A stretch of DNA of 64,000 nucleotides from Atrina japonica (GCA_030159075.1 BROG01000445.1:459001-523000); one strand, 5' to 3'. Shown: positions 24,321 to 36,612, counted from the stretch's first letter. Program-made: numbers and translations. Notes: generated from the letters alone by a model not told the origin.

Positions 24321-27300
24321 AAATGGGCGCATCTCCACGAAGGTATCAAACAGTTGCCGCCCGGAAATAAATTTGCAAGATGACCTGGGAAAGACCTTCA
24401 CCTAAGGGCGAAATTCGTGTAGTCGTGCTCCTTGCGAGAGTAGTTGCTTAGGCGGGGAATCGGTATTATGGCTGTATCTTGGTAGACAGTGGTGGTTTTG
24501 TTGTGCATTTCATTCACTTGTTCTTTCTTTTTTAAAGTTCTTATTTCTTAGGGAATTGAAGTGGACACCTCTCCACACAGGTTTCAAACAGTTGCCGCTC
24601 GGAAAAAAAGTAGCATGATGACATGGGGAAGACCTCCACCTAAGGGCGAAATCCGTGTAGTCGTGCTTCTTGCGGGAGTAGTTGCTTAGGCGGGGAATTG
24701 GTATTATGGCTGTACCGTCCACTGGGTACTTCACTGTAATTCTTGTGAACATTTCTGCGTGAATCTTGGTTGACAGTGGTGGTTTTGTTGTAAATTTCAT
24801 TCAATTCTCCGTTCTTATTTTTTTCAGTTCTTATTTCTTAGGGGTTTGAAGTGGACACCTCTCCACACAGGTTTCAAACAGTTGCCGCTAAAAAAAAAAG
24901 TTAGCAAGATGGACATGGGGAAGACCTCCACCTAAGGGGCGAAATCCGTGTAGTCGTGCTCCTTGCGGGAGTAGTTGCTTAGGCGGGGAATTGGTAATAT
25001 AGCTGTACCGTCCATTGGGTACTTCTCTGTAATTCTTGTGAACATTTCTGCGTGAATCTTGGTTGACAGTATGTTTTGTTGTACATTTCATTCAATTCTC
25101 CGTTCTTATTTTTTTCAGTGTTCTTAATTTCTTAGGGGATTGAAGTGGACACCTCTCCACACAGGTATCAAACAGTTCTCTCGGAAAAAAGTAGCAAGAT
25201 GACATGGGGAAGACCCTCCACCTAAGGGGACAAATCCGTGTATACCGTGCGTGCTCCTTGCGGGAGTGTTGCTTAGGCGTTTTAATTATGGCTGTACCGT
25301 CCACTGGGTACTTCACTATAATTCTTGTGAACATTTCTGCGTGAATCTTGGTTGACAGTGGTGGTTTTGTTGTACAGTTCATTCAATTCTCCGTTCTTAT
25401 TTTTTTCAGTTCTTATTTCTTAGGGGATTGAAGTGGACACCTCTCCACACAGGTTTCAAACAGTTGCCGCTCGGAAAAAAGTAGCAAGATGACATGGGGA
25501 AGACCTCCACCTAAGGGCGAAATCCGTAACAGTCGTGCTCCTTGCGGGCAGTAGTTGCTTAGGCGGGGGAATTGGTATTATGGCTGTACCGTCCACTGGG
25601 TACTTCACTGTAATTCTTGTTAACATTTTCTGCGTGAATCTTGGTTGACAGTGGTGGTGTTGTTGTACATTTTCAAAATTCTCCGTTCTTATTTTTTTCA
25701 GTTCTTATTTCTTAGGGAATTGAAGTAGACACGCATCTCCACACAGGTTTTCAAGCAGTTATTTCGGAAAAAAGTTAGCAAGATGACATGGAGATGGCCC
25801 TCCGCCTAAGGGGCGAAATCCGTTATAGTAGTTTCTTAGGCGGGGAATTGGTAATACATGTACCATCCATTTGGCTCTTCGCTGTAATTCTTTGTGAACA
25901 TTTCTGCGTGAATCTTGGTTGACAGTGGTGTTTTGTGTGTGCAACTTTTTTTCATTCAATTCTCCGTTCTTATTTTTTTCAGTTCTTAATTAGGGAATTG
26001 AAGTGGACACCTCTCCACACAGGTTTCAAACAGATGCCGCTCGGAAAAAAAGTAGCAAGATGACATGGGGAAGACCTCCACCTAAGGCGAAATCCGTGTA
26101 GTCGTGCTCCTTGCGGGAGTAGTTGCTTAGGCGGGGAATTGGTATTATGGCTGTACATCCATTTGGCACTTCACTGTAATTCTTGTGAACATTTCTGCGT
26201 GAATCTTGGTTGACAGTGGTGGTTTTGTTGTAAATTTCATTCAATTTCTCGTTCTTATTTTTTTCAGTTCTTATTTCTTAGGGAATTGAAGTGGACACCT
26301 TTCCACACAGGTTTCAAACAGTTGCCGCTCGGAAAAAAGTAGCAAGATGACATGGGGAAGACCTCCACCTAAGGGCGAAAGTAGTTGCTTAGGCGGGGAA
26401 TTGGTATTATGGCTGTACCGTCCACTGGGTACTTCACTGTAATTCTTGTGAACATTTCTGCGTGAATCTTGGTTGACAGTGGTGGTGTTGTTATACATTT
26501 CATTCAATTCTCCGTTCTTATTTTTTTCAGTTCTTATTTCTTATGGAATTGAAGTAGACATGCATCTCCACACAGGTTTCAAGCAGTTGCCGCTCGGAAA
26601 AAAAGTAGCAAGATGACATGGAGATGGCCTCCGCCTAAGGGGCGAAATCCGTATAGTAGTTTCTTAGACGGGGAATTGGTAATACGGCTGTACCATCCAT
26701 TTGGCTCTTCGCTGTAATTCTTGTGAACATTTCTGCGTGAATCTTGGTTGACAGTGGTGGTTTTGTTGTGCATTTCATTCAATTCTCCGTTCTTATTTTT
26801 TTCAGTTCTTATTTCTTAGTGAATTGAAGTGGACACCTCTCCACACAGGTTTCAAACAGTTGCCGCTCGGAAAAAAAGTAGCAAGATGACATGGGGAAGA
26901 CCTCCACCTAAGGGCGAAATCCGTGTAGTCGTGCTTCCTTGCGGGAGTAGTTGCTTAGGCGGGGAATTGGTATTATGGCTGTACCCATGCCTTTGGCACT
27001 TCACTGTAATTCTTGTGAACATTTCTGCGTGAATCTTGGTTGACAGTGGTGGTTTTGTTGTAAATTTCATTCAATTCTCCGTTCTTATTTTTTTCAGTTC
27101 TTATTTCTTAGGGGTTTGAAGTGGACACCTCTCCACACAGGTTTCAAACAGTTGCCGCTCGGAAAAAAGTAGCAAGATGACATGGGGAAGACCTCCACCT
27201 AAGGGCGAAATCCGTGTAGTCGTGCTCCTTGCGGGAGTAGTTGCTTAGGCGGGGAATTGGTATTATGGCTGTACCGTCCATTGGGTACTTCACTGTAATT

Positions 27301-29395
27301 CTTGTGAACATTTCTGCGTGAATCTTGGTTGACAGTGGTGGTTTTGTTGTACATTTCATTCAATTCTCCGTTCTTATTTTTTTTCAGTTCTTATTTCTTA
27401 GGGAATTGAAGTGGACACCTCTCCACACAGGTTTCAAGCAGTTGCCGCTCGGAAAAAAGTAGCAAGATGACATGGGGAGACCTCCACCTAAGGGCGAAAT
27501 CCGTGTAGTCGTGCTCCTTGCGGGAGTAGTTGCTTAGGCGGGGGAATTGGTATTTATGGCTGTACCGTCCACTGGGTACTTCACTGTAATTCTTGTGAAC
27601 ATTTCTGCGTGAATCTTGGTTGACAGTGGTGGTGTTGTTGTACATTTCATTCAATTCTCCGTTCTTATTTTTTTCAGTTCTTATTTCTTATGGAATTGAA
27701 GTAGACACGCATCTCCACACAGGTTTCAAGCAGTTGCCGCTCGGAAAAAAGTAGCAAGATGACATGGAGATAGGCCTCCGCTAAGGGGCGAAATCCGTAT
27801 AGTAGTTTCTTAGACGGGGAATTGGTAATACGGCTGTACCATCCATTTGGCTCTTCGCTGTAATTCTTGTGAACATTTCTGCGTGAATCTTGGTTGACAG
27901 TGGTGGTTTTGTTGTGCATTTCATTCAATTCTCCGTTCTTATTTTTTTCAGTTCTTATTTCTTAGGGAATTGAAGTGGACACCTCTCCACACAGGTTTCA
28001 AACAGTTGCCGCTCGGAAAAAAAGTAGCAAGATGACATGGGGAAGACCTCCACCTAAGGGCGAAATCCGTGTAGTCGTGCTCCTTGCGGGAGTAGTTGCT
28101 TAGGCGGGGAATTGGTATTATGGCTGTACCATGCCTTTGGCACTTCACTGTAATTCTTGTGAACATTTCTGCGTGAATCTTGGTTGACAGTGGTGGTTTT
28201 GTTGTAAATTTCATTCAATTCTCCGTTCTTATTTTTTTCAGTTCTTATTTCTTAGGGAATTGAAGTGGACACCTTTCCACACAGGTTTCAAACAGTTGCC
28301 GCTCGGAAAAAAAGTAGCAAGATGACATGGGGAAGACCTCCACCTAAGGGCGAAATCCGTGTAGTCGTGCTCCTTGCGGGAGTAGTTGCTTAGGCGGGGA
28401 ATTGGTATTATGGCTGTACCGTCCACTGGGTACTTCACTGTAATTCTTGTGAACATTTCTGCGTGAATCTTGGTTGACAGTGGTGGTTTTGTTGTACATT
28501 TCATTCAATTCTCCGTTCTTATTTTTTTCAGTTCTTATTTCTTATGGAATTGAAGTAGACACGCATCTCCACACAGGTTTCAAGCAGTTGCCGCTCGGAA
28601 GAAAGTAGCAAGATGACATGGGAAGACCTCCACCTAAGGGCGAAATCCGTGTAGTCGTGCTCCTTGCGGGAGTAGTTGCTTAGGCGGGGAATTGGTATTA
28701 TGGCTGTACCGTCCACTGGGTACTTCACTGTAATTCTTGTGAACATTTCTGCGTGAATCTTGGTTGACAGTGGTGGTGTTGTTGTACATTTCATTCAATT
28801 CTCCGTTCTTATTTTTTTCAGTTCTTATTTCTTATGGAATTGAAGTAGACACGCATCTCCACACAGGTTTCAAGCAGTTGCCGCTCGGAAAAAAGTAGCA
28901 AGATGACATGGAGATGGCCTCCGCCTAAGGGGCGAAATCCGTATAGTAGTTTCTTAGACGGGGAATTGGTAATACGGCTGTACCATCCATTTGGCTCTTC
29001 GCTGTAATTCTTGTGAACATTTCTGCGTGAATCTTGGTTGACAGTGGTGGTTTTGTTGTGCATTTCATTCAATTCTCCGTTCTTATTTTTTTCAGTTCTT
29101 ATTTCTTAGGGGTTTGAAGTGGACACCTCTCCACACAGGTTTCAAACAGATGCCGCTCGGAAAAAAAGTAGCAAGATGACATGGGGAAGACCTCCACCTA
29201 AGGGCGAAATCCGTGTAGTCGTGCTTCTTGCGGGAGTAGTTGCTTAGGCGGGGAATTGGTATTATGGCTGTACCGTCCACTGGGTACTTCACTGTAATTC
29301 TTGTGAACATTTCTGCGTGAATCTTGGTTGACAGTGGTGGTTTTGTTTTGCATTTCATTCACTTTTCCGTTGTTATTTTTTCAGTTCTTCTTATT
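24320..29395. repeat. Satellite array, ~18 monomers of 260-297 bp, higher-order
   Basis: The anchor CTCCACACAGGTTTCAAACA, or close variants, recurs near 24335, 24562, 24851, 25147, 25433, 25730, 26005, 26291, 26555, 26830, 27120, 27410, 27701, 27976, 28266, 28556, 28846 and 29119. Two monomer types exist. Type A has CCTAAGGGCGAAATCCGTG and a CTCCTTGCGGGAG hairpin. Type B has GACACGCATCTCC and CTTAGACGG and lacks that hairpin. B monomers at 25730, 26555, 27701 and 28846 recur every three or four units, the last two intervals being 1145-1146 bp. Each monomer has inverted pairs CCTAAG/CTTAGG, GTACC/GGTAC and TTCAC/GTGAA, and a pyrimidine-AG tract CTTATTTTTTTCAG. Minus-strand open frames of 66-96 codons in the units differ by frameshifts and are not credited as genes. 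Confidence 0.95.
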
Positions 29396-30230
29396 AATTT
29401 TTTGAAATATGTTTTCGTAATTTTTAAAGTTTTAATTCTCTTTATACATTAACTGGTAATTTAACTTTTTTCTTACAGATAGTTAAATACATATACAGGC
29501 AAGTATAATTTTTTTGCAATATGCATGTTGTTCCTCGTCACTTTCATATGCATGTGTTGCAATTTTTTATGCACTGGGTGGTGTTTAGGATAATTTATAC
29601 ATTAATACTTGTTGTCATTATCAAAATTTTGAATTGCATCCACCCGGCGGTATTTCAAAATATAGAACGCAGCACAAGGGAATTTATTCCACATGGTTCA
29701 TTGTAACACGAAACAATGAATAACGAAATAATAAATAAATAAATAAAAAATAAATAAAAGTAAGAAACTTTTTGGAATTTGGATATTTGCTTGTTTTTTT
29801 TTAACCCCAGGATCTTTCACTTATATGGAGATGTCACCAATTATAGGTGAAGTGCTACAATTTTTGTCCTGTGCTATAGACAGGCGCCAATCCATTGATG
29901 GTTCTTTTCCGTGCTATGCCTTCCACACGAGTGTGAAGCTAGCCCGCAATTCGATTTACGAAACTGCCAGTCTGCAATTCTTAGCCTGCAATTCGACCTC
30001 TGGGTGTGTTCGAAATAGGTTCTTGAGTGAACTACATTCTAATATGAATATGTATTACTTCATCAAACTTTCCTCAATTTGCAGGCCCGTCGCAATAGAA
30101 TGCATCTTGTGGAATCACAGTGAGAAAAGGACAATTTATTACTAGTAGCACAAATCGTGAAGATCACAAAGTGAGAGGTACCTCATTTCGAGACTCTTTG
30201 TCATAGTCTTCTAAGGGTAATTGTTTATTG
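29396..30230. other. Gene-free stretch with SINE relic
   Basis: No gene supported. A degraded fragment of SINE family 1 on the minus strand is visible near 29808-29870 (CTTATATGGAGATGTCACCAA). Open frames at 29521 and 29825 match nothing recognised. Confidence 0.5.
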
Positions 30231-30300
30231 TCCCACTCAAGAATCTTTCACTCATATGGAGACGTCACCAAATGAAGGGCTTCAAATTTTGGCCTATGCT
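30220..30300 (-). mobile_element. SINE family 1, 3' fragment
   Basis: Reverse-oriented end of family 1: TTGTCCCACTCAAGAATCTT, CATATGGAGACGTCACCAAA and GGGCTTCAAATTTTGGCC. The GCCGGC part and tRNA head are missing. Confidence 0.82.
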
Positions 30301-30509
30301 GGTACTATCACAACGCATAATTACGGCATGAAATCAACCAGCCAAACAAATACTGGTAAACACATCTTGTTCCATTCTCCGCAAACAGAAAGTCATTCGG
30401 ATGCATGTTTAGAAAATAATAAGCCCGAGGTGTTCCGATCAAAATTCCCACTTCGGGAAGACTTACATACTTCAAACTTACACCGATGATAGATCACCAA
30501 GTAAAGATG

Positions 30510-31345
30510 TGAATGAAACTTACTCAAGGTCATTGGGTCAAAGGTCAAGGTCACAGACCAAAACGTAAAATTTTATGTTCAGCGATAACTGAAAACAGAA
30601 TTAACACAGGAACATGAAACTTCTATCATTTAGTCTCCTAGACATTCTCTAAAAATGTATACTTTTTCAAGGTCATAGAGTCAAAGGTCAAGCTCACAGA
30701 GACCAAAACGTGAAATTTTATGTTCCGCGATAACTGGTGACAGACGTAGCACAGGAACATGAAACTTCTGTCAATTAGTCTCCTACACTTTCTCCAGAAA
30801 TTTTATGTTCCGCGATAACTGGAACATGAAACTTATGTCAGAAAGTCTCCATGACTTTCTCTAGAATTGTTTACTTTTTTATGGTCATAGGGTCAAAAGT
30901 CAAGGTCACAGGGCAAAACGTGAAATTTTATGTAATGTGATAACTGGTGATACAGTTAACACAGGAAATGTCAGGTAGTCCCCTTGGCTTTCTCTAGAAC
31001 CGTGTACTTTTTCAAGGTCATTGGGTCAAAGGTGAAAGTCACACAGGCCATAACGTGAAATATTTTGTAATGCGATAATTAGTGACAGACTCTACACAAG
31101 AACATAAAACTTATGTCAGTTAGTCTCCATGACTTTCTCTAGAACTGTACACGCTTTCGAGGTCATTGGGTCTAAAGGTCATGGTCACAGAAGTCAAAAT
31201 GCAGAATCTGATGTAATGCGATAACTGGTGACAGAAACAGGAACATAAAACTGATGTCAGTTAGTCTCCCTGACTTGCGTGAAACATAGATCAAGGACAA
31301 AAGACTAAACACGATAACTTATCTTCAACATGACTGTCTTTACAT
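30510..31345. repeat. ~140-bp-unit element, second copy
   Basis: About five to six units of the same family as 17134-18435, ending with the same tail (CTGACTTGCGTGAAACATAG, ACAAAAGACTAA) and then GGACACTGGAAAGCC. The latter is a partial inverted match to CACTTTCCAGTGGAAAG at the start of the first copy. Confidence 0.83.
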
Positions 31346-31574
31346 GGACACTGGAAAGCCTGTGTCTTTGTCTTGACAAAGTCTAGTTTTAGGTTGTATC
31401 TGTCACTTACGACCTTTCTCAAGTAATTTTTTCCTAATTTTCTCGGAAACTATTGGGGGTATTGACTTGGTTTTTTCACAGAGGATGCTGAATTGAAAAT
31501 TGTATCTGAAAATAAGGAACAACGTAAAAGGTCATAAGTGACAGTTACATCCATTCATTTCCACAGCGTTGACT

Positions 31575-31794
31575 TACTGTATACCTGGAATGATTCGTCC
31601 CTGGTTATATTTGTCCTTTTACAACAGAAAGCATATTCACATCGTCTAAAATTCTCCCTAAACCACCGTAGTCACTATAGATTATGTGTGTTCGTTCATC
31701 AATAATCAATTATTTTGGATGAAAATTTCACTTTCATTTTAAACCTACTCTCTCATCTAAGGTTAAAAATGGCGAAAATTTCAAAATATATAGT
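31575..31794. mobile_element. MITE family A, reverse copy
   Basis: It begins ACTGTATACCTGGAATG and ends GGCGAAAATTTC near 31783, followed by a decayed terminus. The interior (CTCTCATCTAAG) is the reverse complement of the 8764-8993 copy's region CTTAGATGAGGAG. Confidence 0.75.
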
Positions 31795-31797
31795 ACT

Positions 31798-32066
31798 GGT
31801 CCTTTAGCAGTAACTGCGGTCCTGTGATGTTGCCAGTCTTTGGTTGGCAAAATGATACAGATTCCCAGAAAATGACGTCAATAAACAATCAGTTACTATA
31901 ATGACGTGTATGTCTTTGCGGGTATCTGAAATCAGTTACTATAGCGATGTCTATGTTTTTACGAGTATCTGCAATCAGTTACTATGACGACATCTATGTT
32001 TTTTGTGGGTATCTGTATCATTCTGTCAACCAAAGTCACAGTATCACAGTTACTACTTACAGGTCT
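31798..32066. mobile_element. Foldback family B with internal triplication
   Basis: Terminal inverted repeats of about 65 bp (CAGTAACTGCGGTCCTGTGA and GGCAAAATGATACAGATTCC against their complements). The core holds three ~55-bp repeats with ATCAGTTACTATA and TCTATGTTTTT. A shorter sibling lies at 42330-42508. Confidence 0.85.
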
Positions 32067-32419
32067 ATTGAAAAGAAAAGACCAAACACTAGATTTATAC
32101 TATGTAAAGTTTTACTGTTATAAAATTACAAAATGTCATTACGTCAAAATAATCTATTTATACATGATAAATTAAAAAGTTATTTCAACTTAGCTACACC
32201 AGACATTAAAACATGAATGTTAGTCAACCAAAAGTAATATCTCTCTCTCTCTCCAATGTATGTATGTATATTTAAAGAAAAATTCTGAAAATGCTCAGGC
32301 TTTAAATACATTAAATGAATGAAACCAAATTTATCTCTCTGCATACATAGAAGACGTGAAATAATTAAATATCACAACAGTATGGCCAATATAATGCTAT
32401 AATGTTCATAAGTTAATGA

Positions 32420-32610
32420 ACTAAAGTACTATCAGAAAATCTATCACAAGTTATCCATATGTATAGATGTCCACTGGGACAAAAGTTCTGTAATATAACT
32501 CTAAAGTACTATCCGAAAATCTATCACAAGCTATCACAAAAGTTCTGTAATATAACTCTAAAGTATTATCAGAAAATCTATCACAAGCTATCACAAAAGT
32601 TCTGTTATAT
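32420..32610. repeat. ~60-bp tandem triplication
   Basis: Three copies of CTAAAGTA.TATC.GAAAATC with TATCACAAG and ACAAAAGTTCTGTAATATAA. The first copy carries a 26-base extra piece. Confidence 0.85.
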
Positions 32611-32624
32611 AACTCATTTTGTGT

Positions 32625-32939
32625 GAACCCCAGGGTATTAGTGTAACTACTGAATACCCTGGGTGAGTTCGCTTGAATTTCGGTGCTATTGATTATATCT
32701 CATAAATATTCATGTTCTTGAATTCACCAATGAAACTCAAGATTTTTTTTAATTTTTTTTTTTGGCAGGGGAACAAGTCAAATTTTTCACCATTCTTCTA
32801 CAATGTAATTCTCATCAGTTCTTTTAGAGTATCTCTTTGAAATGTACGCAACTCGAGGCTAGTTACAGTAACTGACAGCACCGATATTCAAGCGAAATAA
32901 TCCACAGTATTCAGCCACAGCCCATATTCCCTGGGTTGG
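32625..32939. mobile_element. Inverted-repeat element, ~315 bp
   Basis: The ends are complementary: AACCCCAGGGTATT near 32628 against CCCTGGGTT at the right, and TTCGCTTGAATTTCGGTGCT (32667-32686) against AGCACCGATATTCAAGCGAA (32877-32896). A separate small hairpin CCCAGGGTATT/AATACCCTGGG sits in the left end. No coding capacity. Confidence 0.78.
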
Positions 32940-34295
32940 ACCAAGGATGTATAACTATAGAAAATATATATTTCTAATTTTCAGCTAAAAAGCCTTCATC
33001 GGGAAGCAGTAAATGATTTTGCCTATGACACATCAATTTTCATTTTAACCCTTTCACCCCTTAATATCTAAATGGTATGCTCTGTTCCATTGTTTAGACC
33101 AGTCTATTGTAGTCTGTAGGGTTGAAAGGGTTAGTATCACAAGCTAGTTAGCACTTGAACATACATGTACATAATAACACATTCATCGATATTTAAACTG
33201 GTGCATTATCAACGTCACACCTGAGTTCATGTCTAGTTGCTTTGTGCTGCATATTTACAAATTACAAAAACAGTCAATAGTGATAACACAATAAATAAAA
33301 ACATAAATAAATAACTTAACTTAAGTACATGTATAGGCTACATGTAAATATAGATTAGCTAACTACAACATGCACAATTATAATAACTGCTGAACGATAG
33401 AAATCATACAGGTACATCCTACATATGATGCATATTAAAAGATTATTCAGATTTGGTCCTTTTTGGCCCCTTTTGGAGCCTCTTGGGTACTTGACCCTTT
33501 TTGTTTGCAAATTTAAAGCCTCTTGCTAAGAGAAAGCTTTCGACAAATCTGGTTGAAATCTGTCCAGTGGTTCTTGAGAAAAAGACATCTAAGTTAAAGG
33601 AAAATTTAGTGGACAACAGACATTGGGCCAAAGCCACATGAGATAAAAAGCTCGAAATATCTTTTTGTATATTTTTTCACAATGTAAATACCAGTATATA
33701 ACACAGGGCACCTCTACTTAAGTTTTCAGAATTTTATGATTTAAAAAAAAAAATAAATAAGTAAAAAAAAAAACCACGAAATCAGGCATAATTTACGAAA
33801 AGATTTAAGGCACCTTCATAAGCTGAAATCTCAACTTTTAACACGTGAATTGGAATGAAAGGGGTGTAACTCTTTCAACACACACACATGTATGAAAGGG
33901 ATGTAATGCTTTCAACAGATAAACAGGTATGAAGGGATGTAACTCTGTCAGAGACCCAACCTATAATATAAAAATACATGTATCTGGATACCAACTTCAA
34001 TAAATAATATTTAACCAACATGTTTACCAGTATATGTTCTTCAAATTGAGATGATCACAAATAAACAAAATCTCTGATTTTATTTCTTACTTATCAGAAA
34101 TTGTAAAAATGAAAATCCAGCACATGAAAATTGTGTTTTTCCACTCATGAATACAATCAATAGTTGTTATATTAACACCGACACATTATATCTCTGAAAA
34201 TAATTTCCCTGAAATAATTATTGAGTTTTGCTGTTGCATAGAAATGTATAAGTGGTCATATTTTAAACAAGTAAAACTATGAATTTTAGCAGATA
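32940..34295. other. Gene-free stretch with repeat relics
   Basis: No gene seen. A relic at 33440-33640 (CCAGTGGTTCTTGAGAAA) shares wording with 7870-7900 and 36175-36200. The rest is AT-rich, with short CAACACACACA-type runs. Confidence 0.5.
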
Positions 34296-34670
34296 TAGTG
34301 GAACCTCGTCTGAAGACCACCTGGTTTAGAAGACCACCTCACATTTCAGACCACATGTTTTCAGTCTCTAGATAAAAGTCTAAATAGTACAGAACCTTAC
34401 TTTAGAGACCACTTCACTAATCATACAGGTCTCAGTCAGTCAGTTAGGTGGTCTTAACAGTTAAGTTACACTGTAATACCTCACTAATCAGACTACTTTG
34501 AGTCAGTCAGTTAGTTGGTCTTAGCGAAGTTCCATTGTAACATCTCGCTAATCAGACCTCTTAGAGTCAGTCAGTTAGGTGGTCTTAGTGAAGTTCCACT
34601 GTAACACCTCACTAATCAGACAACTTAGAGTCAGTCAGTTAGGTGGTCTTAATAGCAAGGTTCCACTGTA
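34296..34670. mobile_element. TA-flanked MITE with internal ~80-bp repeats
   Basis: It starts TAGTGGAACCTCG and ends CAAGGTTCCACTGTA, giving CAGTGGAACCT-type inverted termini with TA flanks. Three and a half internal units contain GAGTCAGTCAGTTAGGTGGT and CACTAATCAGAC. The termini resemble mariner-type non-autonomous elements. Confidence 0.8.
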
Positions 34671-36612
34671 TCAGAAATAACTATGGAAACACTCATATCA
34701 AAATAACATAAAAATATATTTTTTCTTTTCTTTGAAGTTCCTGACTATCACAGAAAGGGAACACACAACACATTCTGTCCAAAATTAAGATAAAAATGTC
34801 AAAGTTCAAGTACCTGTAAATTTGTAAGAATTCTTGAAAATAATAAAAAAAACCAAACAACCTGCTTATTTTCAATGAGTGTACAAACAAAATGTTTCTA
34901 GCTTGAAAAATAGAAAAAAAATCTAAGTGCCGCCAATTTCATGAAACTGATAATCAACTGGAATAAAAAACAAAAGACCCAAAGGCCACATCGCTCTCCT
35001 GAACTGTGTTGGTATCTTACAAATATGTGAATCTCAAATTTACAAAATATTTTAACACTCCTTAGGAGTGGAGGAGACTTAAAAGTGAATGAAAATGACA
35101 AAGACAAGAAAGATGTCCAAAACATGTTAAAAATTGGTTTTCCAATTTATTCCAAAAACAGGAAATTAAATCATGCATCCATAAAAATCACTCAGATGCA
35201 ACCTTCAGTTCAGGTGAGCTAAAAATTCAATTCAAAGGAATTCTAATAACATTTTTCGTTGTTCAATTACTTACACTTAAAAGGTAATTTTGTTTCACAT
35301 AACATACATTCACAGACAATAAAATCAATTGTAAACAAATACTTATGAAACAGATTGCATGTTTAGTCCAAAATAGAAAATGTGTGTTTCCTATTACCAT
35401 ACATCAAAATTTGAAATAGAGTAGGTATAGGTCAGTACATGTATATATATTATTTTATCATCTGGTAAATTAAAAAAAAAATCCACAGTATTTGGGGACA
35501 TTTACCATTTAAGTCTCAACAGATGGAAAAGTATCCATGGTATAGAGCGGAGATGGAAAAGTATCCATGGTAAAGAGAGCGGAGGGTTTTGAGAGGTTGA
35601 AGTTTTTTTTTAAACATGTGCCAACTGTCCCTTCGCCTTACTCTAGGCACAAGAAATTAAAGTGATCCATCTTTTCCTTTAAGTCTAAAGTTTGGTTTTA
35701 GAGCGGAGGGACTGTTCCTTTGCCTAACTCTAGGCACAGGAAATTAAAGTGATCCATCTTTTTCTTTAAGTCTAAAGTTTGGTTTTAGAACATTCTTCGT
35801 ACATGTATTCAAGACATGTGGATTGCATGATTTATTTCCCATTTCCTGAGTAATCTTCTCTTTATAGAGGGTATCTTGTAAAGAGGTATGTGGGCAAATT
35901 GAGTTTTTCTGCTGAAAAAATCCTTATACACCTTAGAGACCTGAGTAAAATTGATTTACCCCATATATTAATTTTTCATCTTTTTAAAGTTATTATAAAC
36001 TGGCTGTTTAATTTTTAAAGCAGAAATAAAATGTACATTTTTTCCAATTTTTCAATACAAAATACTTGTTCTAAAGAAAGACAACTGTTGCAAATGAGAG
36101 GTTACTCTGTATTCTGCATATCGAGAACAAGCACAGATCAAAATTTATAAACTAAATACCAAAATTTAAAGAGAATTGGCCAAGTGGTTTTTGAGAAATT
36201 GAAAGTCAAAGATTTTCAAAACTTTATGCATGTTGCATGACAATGGATGAAATTGGATTAGGCCTACCTGAGTGACAGTTACGCTTTTTCATTTATTTCG
36301 GGATTTGTTTAGATCTGCAATATTTTGAGGTACAAATACATGTACATCAAAATTAATTTATTATGATAAATACATTTTAATTCTCTACACATATACATAT
36401 CTTTTAATATGTTATTAGATCTATTTATAAAATGAAAATATCACATGAGAAATCTTGCATTAATACAATTGATTATCACAGTGAGACGTGAAATGATTGA
36501 GCTCTTAAGCTTGCGTTGGCAACAAATTTTCAGACATAGATTAGAATAAACTACAGTATATGAAAAGTTGCTAGGCAACTTCAGTATGAAAAATCTTTTA
36601 CACATATGTAAT
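34671..36612. repeat. Gene-free stretch with two tandem duplications
   Basis: A 30-bp doublet AGATGGAAAAGTATCCATGG lies at 35521-35580. An ~84-bp doublet at 35625-35790 contains CTCTAGGCAC and GAAATTAAAGTGATCCATCT. A dispersed-element piece at 34970-35220 begins AAAGACCCAAAGGCCACATC and ends CAGGTGAGCTAAAA. No gene supported. Confidence 0.7.

Noticed and set aside
26829..27032. Plus-strand frame in a monomer (MDTSPHRFQTVAARKK...)
   Set aside because: The A-run length (6 or 7) changes the frame between monomers; only some copies read through.
24510..29358. Repeated minus-strand frames of 66-96 codons, many starting MKCTTKPPLSTKIHAEMF
   Set aside because: They are the same satellite monomer read repeatedly. 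Lengths and frames shift with single-base indels, and B-type units change frame midway, so there is no sign of selection on a protein.
24320..29395. 5S rRNA or U-snRNA gene cluster
   Set aside because: The unit length and structured look suggested it, but no conserved 5S, U1, U2, U4, U5 or U6 core sequence could be found on either strand.
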